DNA from: an uncultured Collinsella sp.
Lineage (GTDB): Bacteria > Actinomycetota > Coriobacteriia > Coriobacteriales > Coriobacteriaceae
Assembly: GCA_900544235.1 (NCBI GenBank)
Contig: UQUL01000002.1
Coordinates: forward strand, 1 to 64,000
Reading direction: 5' to 3'
Length of the DNA stretch: 64,000 bases
Numbering within the stretch: the stretch's first letter is position 1; every line of letters starts with the position of its first letter. A program made the position numbers and the translations under genes. Shown here piece by piece: positions 35,093-44,026 of this stretch. The notes under the pieces are model-generated. The model saw nothing but the letters and a program-made list of their open reading frames with translations, did no database searches and was not told the DNA's origin.

Positions 35093-35637
35093 TGAACGCC
35101 CGCGAGCGTCGCCGTGCCATCATGGACGTGCTCGAGGTGGCCAAGGAGCCCGTTTCGGGCAGCGCACTTGCCCGCGAGGTTGGCGTGAGCCGTCAGATCG
35201 TGGTTCAGGATATTGCCCTGCTGCGTGCCGATGGGCACGATATCGTGGCGACCAATCGCGGCTACGTGCTGCAGGAGGCCCCCAGCAGCCCCGCTGTGCC
35301 CACGCGCTTGGTCAAGGTTCGCCACAGCGTGGAGCAGGCAGGCGATGAGCTCACGAGTATCGTCGACGCCGGCGGCGCCGTGCTCAACGTGATTGTCAAT
35401 CACCGCGTGTACGGTAAGATTACGGCCGACCTGGACATCCGCAATCGTCGCGATGTCGAGCGCTATCTGCGCGATATCGAGAGCGGCAAGAGCTTTCCGC
35501 TGCTGACGGTGACCAGCGGCTACCACTTCCATCGCATTGCGGCGGAGGACGAACAGACCCTCGACGAGATCGAGGCGATGCTCAAGGAAAAAGGCTACCT
35601 AGCAGACCTGATGCCCTACGAAGACGATTTGTCCTAG
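35092..35637 (+). CDS. niaR: NiaR-type repressor of NAD synthesis (HTH_11 and 3H domains)
   Basis: 181 residues. An N-terminal winged helix (SGSALAREVGVSRQIVVQDI) precedes a 3H domain with three conserved histidines (VRHSVE, NHRVYG, YHFHRI) that bind metal and niacin. NiaR represses niacin uptake and NAD synthesis genes when niacin is present. It is the last gene of the nad operon (TAATG overlap with nadC), and the 19-bp palindrome before nadA is its likely target. Confidence 0.92.
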   Translation: MNARERRRAIMDVLEVAKEPVSGSALAREVGVSRQIVVQDIALLRADGHDIVATNRGYVLQEAPSSPAVPTRLVKVRHSVEQAGDELTSIVDAGGAVLNVIVNHRVYGKITADLDIRNRRDVERYLRDIESGKSFPLLTVTSGYHFHRIAAEDEQTLDEIEAMLKEKGYLADLMPYEDDLS

Positions 35638-35654
35638 TCGACGCCGCATCTATA

Positions 35655-35721
35655 AGTTGCGGTGAAATAGTTCCTAAAATCGGCATCCAAGACATAAAAC
35701 AGGAACTATTCCACCGCAACT
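35655..35721. repeat. Palindromic repeat, AGTTGCGGTG family, copy 2
   Basis: 20-bp arms at 35655-35674 and 35702-35721 with one mismatch. It begins 18 bases after the niaR stop. Same family as 1986-2052 and 42920-42986. Confidence 0.85.
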
Positions 35722-35760
35722 GCCAAGGGTCCCGCTCCAAATTAGCTGCCCACACATGCA

Positions 35761-35799
35761 AAAGGAGGCCTCCGCGGCGATGCGGAAGCCTCCTTTTTT
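35761..35799. terminator. Terminator between niaR and the ferredoxin gene
   Basis: Stem AAAGGAGGC-TCCGC/GCGGA-GCCTCCTTTTTT. A-rich on one side and T-rich on the other, so it should work for both converging genes. Confidence 0.85.
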
Positions 35800-35838
35800 G
35801 TGCACGGTGTACTTTTGAGTGTGCAAGTGGGGGAGTTG

Positions 35839-36024
35839 TTACTCCTCGACGATCTCGGTGATCGCGCCAGCGGGGCAAGCGTCCTGGCAAGCGCCACAGG
35901 CGACGCAGGAGTCCTCGTCAGCGACGGTAGCGACGTCCTGGAGCTCCAGAACGCCAGCGGGGCAGGAGTCGACGCAAACGCCACAAGCGATGCACTCGTC
36001 GGCATCAATTACGGGATGAGCCAT
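35839..36024 (-). CDS. 2[4Fe-4S] ferredoxin
   Basis: 61 residues with two CxxCxxCxxxCP motifs (CIACGVCVDSCP and CVACGACQDACP), the bacterial clostridial-type fold. It is a low-potential electron carrier for anaerobic metabolism. ATG 36024 follows AGAGGAAA. Monocistronic. Confidence 0.95.
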   Translation of the reverse strand: MAHPVIDADECIACGVCVDSCPAGVLELQDVATVADEDSCVACGACQDACPAGAITEIVEE

Positions 36025-36246
36025 GGTAGTTTCCTCTCTGTTGACCGACGCTACAGGCGATGCGCGCCGGTTTGATTCGGGCAAAAACATACCACGGGAG
36101 CGACCGTTTGCAATACCCTCTGGCCGGCATCTTCATACCGTTCGCCGAGTATGCCAAGGTTTACTAAAAAACACGCAGGTGGGGCCGTTGAGCTGCGCAA
36201 ATGTTAGCTAAAGGTGACTTGAAATATTGAGCTATTGAGCGCGCCT

Positions 36247-36420
36247 GCGGAAAGGGCATCCCGTTATTTGGCCGAAAAACGGGTCGCAGTTTCCGGTTGG
36301 GCCCGCTAGCGGAAACTGCGACCCGGTATCAGCTCTCAAAACGGGATACGGTTTCCGGTTGAGCCTTCAGACGGAAACTGCGACCCGGAATCCACGCTCA
36401 AACCGGGATGAGCTTTCCGC
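36247..36420. repeat. AAACTGCGACCCG-type repeat array, copy 2
   Basis: About 175 bp with alternating half-units: CGGGTCGCAGTTTCCGG, CGGAAACTGCGACCCGG (twice), AACGGGATACGGTTTCCGG, and a closing CGGGATGAGCTTTCCGC. These form several mutually exclusive hairpins. Same family as 10826-11000. The remaining bases of 36025-36682 are the dnaK upstream region; I found only a half-site, ACTCAAA (36493-36499), of the HspR-binding HAIR element. Confidence 0.8.
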
Positions 36421-36682
36421 AAGACGGCCCCCAGGCACCCCCGGACGCAAACCTCAGCCATCTCTACATAGATCTCGATAGATTTGCCGAGAACTCAAAC
36501 AGTGCGTCTACCTGCGTATTTGCGAACCTAAACTCTCGGCAATAAGAAATCTTATATGAATTGACTTAGATTTTGTATATTCCGGCCCATAAGGGGATAC
36601 ACTACATCCTGAAAGACAAGCCGAAGCGCCGCGCGACAGATCGTCGAGGCGGCGCGAACGCAAAAGAGAGAGGGAATTTCTA

Positions 36683-38575
<1,893 letters not shown>

Positions 38576-38577
38576 TC

Positions 38578-39420
38578 ATGTCCGCTCGTAAAGCTCGCAC
38601 GGAGGCGGCCGCCGTTGGTGCCGCCCCCGTTGACTCTGAGGAGAAGGACGTGAAGATTCCCGTAGAGGCCGCAGACGTTACCGAGGCCAACGAGGCCCCG
38701 GCCGCCGAGGCTGCCGAGAACCAAGTAGAGGATTCCAACAAGGAGGCGACGATGACCGAGGACGAGATGGTGGAAGCCGCTATCCGCGCCGGTGAGGAAG
38801 CCGCCGACAACGACTTTAAGCTCAAGTTCGAGCAGGCTCAGAAAGAGCTTGCCGACGTGCGCAACGAGCTCGATGCTGCGGCAGAGGCTCAGAAGGCCGC
38901 CGAGGACAAGGCAAAGGACGCCACCGAGCGCACCGCCCGTCTGCAGGCCGACTGGGAGAACTTCCGTCGCCGCACCGCCAACGAGCGTATCGCCGAGCGC
39001 GAGCGCGCGACCGAGAAGCTCGTCACTGCGCTGCTGCCGGTGGTCGACGATATCGAGCGTGCGATCGACCATGCCCGCAGCCAGGAGCTTGCCGACGACT
39101 TTAAGCAGTTCGTCGACGGTGTCGACGCGGTGCATGCCAAGCTGCTCGATGTGTTTGCGCACGAGGGCGTTGAGCCCATCGACCCCAAGGGCGAGGCGTT
39201 CGATCCGCTCGAGCATCAGGCCGTGGGTCGCGTCGAGGACGCATCGCAGTACGACGAGACCGTCAACGATGTATACCAGAAGGGCTACCGCATGGCGGAT
39301 CGCATCCTGCGTTCCGCGATGGTGACGGTGACCTACGGTGGCGAGAAGCGCCCCGCACCGGAGCCCGAAGCGGCGCCCGAGGATGCTGCGGCCGATACGG
39401 CCGAGAGCACCGAGGAGTAA
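38578..39420 (+). CDS. grpE: Nucleotide exchange factor GrpE
   Basis: 280 residues, longer than usual because of acidic, Ala/Glu-rich stretches at both ends. The coiled coil (about 80-150) and the C-terminal beta domain (VYQKGYRMADRILRSAMVTV) are typical. ATG 38578 is two bases after the dnaK stop; an in-frame ATG at 38752 also has a nearby AAGGAGG and might give a shorter form of about 222 residues. Confidence 0.93.
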   Translation: MSARKARTEAAAVGAAPVDSEEKDVKIPVEAADVTEANEAPAAEAAENQVEDSNKEATMTEDEMVEAAIRAGEEAADNDFKLKFEQAQKELADVRNELDAAAEAQKAAEDKAKDATERTARLQADWENFRRRTANERIAERERATEKLVTALLPVVDDIERAIDHARSQELADDFKQFVDGVDAVHAKLLDVFAHEGVEPIDPKGEAFDPLEHQAVGRVEDASQYDETVNDVYQKGYRMADRILRSAMVTVTYGGEKRPAPEPEAAPEDAAADTAESTEE

Positions 39421-39425
39421 TTGAG

Positions 39426-39458
39426 AAGGGCCCCGGGGCAACACCCGGGGCCCTTTCT
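39426..39458 (+). terminator. Strong hairpin between grpE and dnaJ
   Basis: Perfect 12-bp stem AAGGGCCCCGGG/CCCGGGGCCCTT followed by TC. It may reduce dnaJ and hspR transcription relative to dnaK and grpE, or stabilise the upstream mRNA. Confidence 0.7.
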
Positions 39459-39527
39459 GGCCTAGTGCCATATGAAAGCATGAGCCGCCGCCCGCTGGGC
39501 GGCGGATGAAACAGGAGAGGAGCTACG

Positions 39528-40493
39528 ATGGCTGCAGGCAAAACCTTCTATGACATCCTGGGCGTATCCAAGAGCGCCTCCGACAAAGAGATCAAGAGCG
39601 CGTTTCGCAAGCTCGCGCAAAAATATCACCCCGATGCCGGCGGCGACGAGGCCAAGTTCAAGGAAATTAGCGAGGCCTACGAGACGCTTTCGGACGAGAA
39701 GAAGCGCAAAGAGTACGACCAGATGCTCATGTTTGGCGGCATGCCGGGCGCGGGCGGCGCGTATGGCGGCGGCTACGGTGCCGGCGCGGGTGCCAGCGGC
39801 TGGGGCGACATCTTCGACAGCATCTTTAGCGGTAACGGCGCCTGGGGCAGCGATTGGGGCTCGGGCTTTGCCGGGGCTGCGGGCGCTGCCGGTGCCGGCG
39901 CGGGTCGCAGCCGTGCTCGCAAGGGCGGCGACCTGTCGCTGACTGTCGACGTGACGGCCGAGGACGCGTTTCGCGGCGTGACGCACAAGGTCACCTACCG
40001 CATTCCCTCGACGGGCGAGCAGCAGACCATCACGGTCTCGGTGCCTGCGGGTGCGGTCGACGGCGGCAAGCTGCGCTACAAGCGTCGCGGCGAGTATGGC
40101 GTTGCCGGCGGCGAGCGCGGCGACCTGGTCGTAACCACGCACGTGGAGGAGCATCCACTGTTTAAGCGTAAAGGTGCCGACGTGACCATGGAGGTACCGG
40201 TCTCGGTCTATGAGGCGGCGCTTGGCTGCACGGTTGACGTGCCGACGCCCGGCGGTGCGACGGTTCGTCTAAAGGTGCCCGCGGGTACCCAGACGGGCAA
40301 GAAGTTCCGCTTTAAGGAGATGGGCGCGCCCGATGTTAAGCACCGTGGCCGCACAGGCGCGCTGCTCGTCGAGATCAAGGTGCAGGTTCCCACGAACCTG
40401 TCCGATGACGAGCGCGATGCCATGACCAAGCTGCGCGAGGCCGACACGCGCGACTACCGCGAGAAGGTCAACCGCTACAAGGCGACATACTAG
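39528..40493 (+). CDS. dnaJ: DnaJ-family co-chaperone without zinc finger
   Basis: 321 residues. J domain at 1-70 with intact HPD (KYHPDAGGDE), a Gly/Ala-rich linker (about 75-130), and two C-terminal beta substrate-binding domains. The four CxxCxGxG repeats of classical DnaJ are absent, so this is a type II (CbpA-like) J protein. ATG 39528 follows GGAGAGGAG. As the only J gene in the dnaK operon it is probably the main partner of DnaK. Confidence 0.92.
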   Translation: MAAGKTFYDILGVSKSASDKEIKSAFRKLAQKYHPDAGGDEAKFKEISEAYETLSDEKKRKEYDQMLMFGGMPGAGGAYGGGYGAGAGASGWGDIFDSIFSGNGAWGSDWGSGFAGAAGAAGAGAGRSRARKGGDLSLTVDVTAEDAFRGVTHKVTYRIPSTGEQQTITVSVPAGAVDGGKLRYKRRGEYGVAGGERGDLVVTTHVEEHPLFKRKGADVTMEVPVSVYEAALGCTVDVPTPGGATVRLKVPAGTQTGKKFRFKEMGAPDVKHRGRTGALLVEIKVQVPTNLSDDERDAMTKLREADTRDYREKVNRYKATY

Positions 40494-40565
40494 GGCGGGC
40501 GTGGCGCACGCCCGCGCCCACGGGCTTATGATGGACGATAACGAGACGGAAAGGGGTCAGGTAGC

Positions 40566-40982
40566 ATGGCCGAGGACAATAGGAACAAACCGCTGTACAT
40601 GATCAGCGTGGCGGCCGAGCTGACCGGCATGCATCCGCAGACTCTGCGCGTCTACGAGTCCAAGGGCTTGGTGAACCCCCAGCGCTCGGGCGGCAACACG
40701 CGTCTGTATTCGCGTGCCGATATCGAGCGCCTGGAGCTCATCAACCAGCTGACTGACGAGGGCATCAACCTTGCCGGCGTGGTGCGCATCCTCGATATGA
40801 AGGAGCGTGCCGAGGAGCGCGAGCGCGAAAACGAAAAGCTCCGCGCCCGCGTGCGCCAGCTCGAGGACGAGCTGCACGAGTACAAGATGCAGAAGAAGAT
40901 CACCGCCCTGGCCCCGCGCGACGGCTCAGTTAACCCCGAGCAAGTCATGCGCAAGCTTTTGGGCGCCGGAGGGGATTTGTAG
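40566..40982 (+). CDS. hspR: Heat-shock repressor HspR (MerR family)
   Basis: 138 residues. A MerR-type winged helix (YMISVAAELTGMHPQTLRVYESKGLVNPQRSGGNTRLYS) is followed by a coiled coil. HspR binds the HAIR inverted repeat with DnaK as co-repressor and controls dnaK and clp genes in Actinobacteria. The ATG follows AAAGGGG. Its stop codon abuts a composite repeat whose first hairpin is probably the operon terminator. Confidence 0.92.
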   Translation: MAEDNRNKPLYMISVAAELTGMHPQTLRVYESKGLVNPQRSGGNTRLYSRADIERLELINQLTDEGINLAGVVRILDMKERAEERERENEKLRARVRQLEDELHEYKMQKKITALAPRDGSVNPEQVMRKLLGAGGDL

Positions 40983-41207
40983 TTACGCGGTTTTTCCAAA
41001 CCGCGTAACGGGCCGACGCTGCGCGCCGCCCAGAGCGACAATTTGTCATTCAAAAGGCAAGGCATGACCAGAAGGTCTATGCCTTGCCTTTTGAATGACA
41101 AATTGTTCGCCCTGGACGTCGCTCGCTGTCCGTCCTCTACCTGCGGCGTTGACTTGGTTGACACTTAGAACATCGATGTAGTCATTGGGGACGTTCTTAA
41201 ACGACTG
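40981..41207. repeat. Composite repeat element B (three hairpins)
   Basis: Starts at the hspR TAG with perfect 12-bp hairpin GTTACGCGGTTT-TTCC-AAACCGCGTAAC (40982-41009), then GCCGACGCTGCGCG. A near-perfect hairpin with about 31-bp stem and tip GACC-AGAA-GGTC follows (about 41035-41110), then CGCTCGCTGTCCGTCCTC, and last a GGGGACGTTCTTA-loop hairpin (41179-41207). Same order of parts as 6038-6292; stem sequences differ but remain paired. No gene is seen in 40983-41314. Confidence 0.75.
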
Positions 41208-41314
41208 CCCAACGGCTGTTGAGCACATGGCTCGCATGACAGCTGTCTCTTTTATGTTTCCTTTAGCCGTTGCTGCCTAGGATGGGGGTTAGTCGGTAGG
41301 AAGGGAGCGTCTAT

Positions 41315-42883
41315 ATGGACGACGCGAGCGAGCGTTCAATCGAAGAGGACATGCTCGATCAGTTCAATTACTTTGATGATGAGGACGAGGAGCTGATCGA
41401 CCGTCGCGAGCCAGCGCCGCTTGATTCCTTTGATCTGGTCGATGAAGAGCCCGACGAGGACGAGGGCGAATCTGCGGAGCCCTCACAGCCTTCGCGCCTT
41501 GACTCGCTGCTTTCGAGAGCCCCCATGCACCACGGTGTCCGTGCCGGCGCGCTCCATATGAAAACTGACTGGCACCAGATCGTGACGGCAGGCGATGAAC
41601 TTGCCGTCGATGCGCCGCTCACCGATAAATCATCCATCATCTGCCGCACCGGTATGCTTATGCTCGCGAGCGGAACGGGTGCCTGGCGTGTTCGCGATAC
41701 CATGAATCGTGTCGCCGCCGTACTCGGTGTGACCATCCACGTTGACTTAAGTCTCCTGTCGTTTGAGTGTACTTGCATCGAAGATGGTCACTGCTTTAAC
41801 GAGGTCGTCAGCCTGCCGACAACCGGCGTCAATACTCATCGCATTTGGATGATGGAGAGTTTCCTCAAGGAAATCGAGACCTATGGTCGTCGCTTCACGG
41901 TGCACGAGTATCACGAGATGCTCAAGACCGTTGAGAGTTCAAAACCTGATTACGCGCCTTGGCAACAGGGCCTTGCGGCGGCCTGCGCCTGTGGCGCCTT
42001 CGTCTTTTTGCTCGGCGGCGGCCCTATCGAGATGGCATGCGCGTTCGTGGGCGCGGGTGTCGGCAACTTTGCCCGCTCCCATATTCTCAGGCAAGGCCTT
42101 GGTCAGTTCAGCGCGCTGACGACCGGTGTTGCGCTCGCTTGCGTTTCGTATCTGCTGGCATTGCTCGGCCTTGGCCAGGTCATACCGGGGGCAATGTCGC
42201 ACCAAGAAGGCTATATCGGCGCCATGCTCTTTGTGATTCCCGGCTTTCCGCTCATTACGGCAGGCCTTGACATCGCTAAGCTCGACATGCGAAGCGGCAT
42301 CGAGCGCCTTTCATATGCCGTATCGATTATTGTGATGGCGACCCTCGTAGGTTGGATGGTTGCCGAGTGTGTTGGCCTGGCGCCGGACGACTTTGCGCCG
42401 CTCGGCCTTTCGCCGCTTGCTCTTACGCTCCTGCGCGTGGTGATGAGCTTCGTTGGCGTATTCGGCTTCTCGGTGATGTTCAACAGCCCGGTAAAGATGG
42501 CCGCGGCAGCTGGGTTGATCGGCGCCGTGTCCAATACCCTGCGTCTGACCCTTGTCGATGCGCCGACGATGATTCCCTTCCTGGGCCTCAGCACGGGAAT
42601 GCCTCCCGAGGCAGCAGCGTTTATCGGCGCGCTGGTATCGGGTCTGCTGGCAAGCTTGGCCGAAGTCAAGCTCACCTACCCGCGCATCGCCCTCACGGTG
42701 CCTTCGATTGTCATTATGGTGCCCGGTCTGTATCTCTATCGCTCTATGTATTACATGTGCACCTTCGACACGGTCAACATGCTCGGCTGGTTTGTGCGCG
42801 CAGTGCTCATCGTGGCGTTTCTGCCCGTTGGCTTGGGCGTGGCGAGAACCCTCACCGACCCTCGCTGGCGCCATACCAGCTAA
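41315..42883 (+). CDS. Threonine/serine exporter family membrane protein (ThrE-like)
   Basis: 522 residues. An acidic N-terminal tail (about 1-65), a DUF1212 (ThrP) domain with HIDxxLLSFECTCIE-like strands, then about ten TM helices covering the DUF1212 and DUF3815 halves, as in the fused ThrE of Corynebacterium. It probably exports threonine, serine or related small metabolites. ATG 41315 follows GGAAGGGAG. The TAA stop is directly followed by two repeat hairpins. Confidence 0.88.
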   Translation: MDDASERSIEEDMLDQFNYFDDEDEELIDRREPAPLDSFDLVDEEPDEDEGESAEPSQPSRLDSLLSRAPMHHGVRAGALHMKTDWHQIVTAGDELAVDAPLTDKSSIICRTGMLMLASGTGAWRVRDTMNRVAAVLGVTIHVDLSLLSFECTCIEDGHCFNEVVSLPTTGVNTHRIWMMESFLKEIETYGRRFTVHEYHEMLKTVESSKPDYAPWQQGLAAACACGAFVFLLGGGPIEMACAFVGAGVGNFARSHILRQGLGQFSALTTGVALACVSYLLALLGLGQVIPGAMSHQEGYIGAMLFVIPGFPLITAGLDIAKLDMRSGIERLSYAVSIIVMATLVGWMVAECVGLAPDDFAPLGLSPLALTLLRVVMSFVGVFGFSVMFNSPVKMAAAAGLIGAVSNTLRLTLVDAPTMIPFLGLSTGMPPEAAAFIGALVSGLLASLAEVKLTYPRIALTVPSIVIMVPGLYLYRSMYYMCTFDTVNMLGWFVRAVLIVAFLPVGLGVARTLTDPRWRHTS

Positions 42884-42916
42884 TTGGTGCAAGGGGGACA
42901 GGTTACTTTGCACCAA
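42884..42916. repeat. Hairpin with GGGGGACAGG loop
   Basis: Perfect 9-bp stem TTGGTGCAA/TTGCACCAA around GGGGGACAGGTTACT, starting at the base after the ThrE stop codon. Same class as the hairpins at 5007 and 7850. Confidence 0.7.
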
Positions 42917-42919
42917 ATG

Positions 42920-42986
42920 AGTTGCGGTGAAATAGGGACTGAATTGTTGCTTAAAGGGTCAAAACAGTCCGTATTCCACCGCAACT
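42920..42986. repeat. Palindromic repeat, AGTTGCGGTG family, copy 3
   Basis: 21-bp arms at 42920-42940 and 42966-42986 with two mismatches. Compensating changes occur next to the core: GGGACT pairs with AGTCCG here where copy 2 has TTCC/GGAA. Confidence 0.85.
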
Positions 42987-43097
42987 TATGGGGTCGGGGG
43001 ATTATCGGTGCCCTGCATCTTCATAAACTCAACGCTTACGAAGCGCATGCGTTTCGTGCTAGGCTGGTTCCACCACATAAGTAGTCGCAGACGCGCG

Positions 43098-43158
43098 TAA
43101 CACGGGCGGGCGAGATGAAGTTCCAACAGCTCCATCTTGCCCGCCCGTTTTTGTTGCG
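43098..43158 (+). promoter_or_regulatory. Terminator-like hairpin in the leader of the DUF2798 gene
   Basis: ACGGGCGGGCGAGATG pairs with CATCTTGCCCGCCCGT (one wobble) across a 15-base loop and is followed by TTTTTG. It lies about 45 bases before the start codon, with no gene upstream on this strand for 200 bases, so it looks like a transcription attenuator that some ligand or protein could relieve. Confidence 0.6.
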
Positions 43159-43196
43159 TGGCGCCGCGGTACAACACAGAGAGGAATCTGCCCTTT

Positions 43197-43745
43197 ATGC
43201 CTATCAACAAACGAGAGAGCCTGCTGTTCACCTTTATCATGTGCTTTTGCATGGTGCTCTGGATGAGCATCTACAACGTTGCCCTGCAGCACGGGGCCAT
43301 CAACGGCGAGGTCGTTGCCGCTGCGTGGCTCGGCTTCCCCATTGCCTACATTTTTGCCATGTGCTGCGACTGGTTCGTCGCCAGCCCGCTCGCCAAGGGT
43401 TTCGCCTTTAAGTACTTGGTCACGCCGGGCAAGAGCTCACCACTTGCCATGACGCTCGCCGTCAGCTCCTGCATGGTCGTTCCCATGGTCATCATCATGT
43501 CGCTGTACGGTGCCTGCGAGGGTCTGACGCACATGCCCGGCGGCATCCTTGCGAACCTGTATTCCGTGCCCGCGATCTGGATGATCAACATTCCGCATAA
43601 TTTTGTGATGGCGCTGCCGTGGAACCTTTTGGTAGCCGGTCCGATTTCCCACTTCGTCTTCCGTCGCGCCTTCCCTGTGGGGACGGTTTTCGAGGAGGAG
43701 CATGCCGAGCTCTTGGAGCAGGCTATGGCTTCTGAGTGCGAGTAG
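43197..43745 (+). CDS. DUF2798 family membrane protein
   Basis: 182 residues with four TM segments arranged as two DUF2798-like units (FTFIMCFCMVLWMSIYNV; MTLAVSSCMVVPMVIIMS). The function of the family is unknown. The start follows AGAGAGGA at rather long spacing. A terminator-like hairpin lies in its leader. Confidence 0.8.
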   Translation: MPINKRESLLFTFIMCFCMVLWMSIYNVALQHGAINGEVVAAAWLGFPIAYIFAMCCDWFVASPLAKGFAFKYLVTPGKSSPLAMTLAVSSCMVVPMVIIMSLYGACEGLTHMPGGILANLYSVPAIWMINIPHNFVMALPWNLLVAGPISHFVFRRAFPVGTVFEEEHAELLEQAMASECE

Positions 43746-43911
43746 CTCGCTTAGGGATCTGCTGAGCGCGGGCGACTTGCTTGGTTGGAGCCCTAAGCGT
43801 GGATAGCTCTCTCGGCGACATTGCGGGCGTGAGCGGTGCGCATGACCGGAGGGCCCGTGCTGCTCCGTTGCCCGACGTGCTAGCGCGCAGAACAATCTGT
43901 TGGTGCATTCG

Positions 43912-43945
43912 GCGGCTGCTGAAGCGTTTCGGCAGCCGCTTTTTA
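43912..43945 (+). terminator. Terminator before the activase gene
   Basis: Stem GCGGCTGC/GCAGCCGC followed by TTTTT. It separates the DUF2798 gene from the activase promoter. I see nothing else in 43746-43911. Confidence 0.75.
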
Positions 43946-43956
43946 TACGGAGTTTA

Positions 43957-43977
43957 AATACAACAGTCTGTTGTATT
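43957..43977 (+). promoter_or_regulatory. Palindromic operator upstream of the activase gene
   Basis: AATACAACAG-T-CTGTTGTATT, 10-bp perfect arms around one base, 50 bases before the activase start. The size suits a TetR-family dimer, and a TetR gene is co-encoded at 48450. Confidence 0.75.
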
Positions 43978-44026
43978 ACGTAGAGTGGTATATCTCTAGC
44001 AGGAAAAATGCGAGAGACGGAGCATT

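Noticed and set aside
36561..36581. dnaK promoter TTGACT with TATATT
   Set aside because: The two boxes are only nine bases apart, too close for a sigma-70 type promoter; kept out of the feature list.
36220..36600. HAIR operator for HspR upstream of dnaK
   Set aside because: HspR control is expected from the operon, but I found only one half-site (ACTCAAA at 36493) and no CTTGAGT partner at the right distance.
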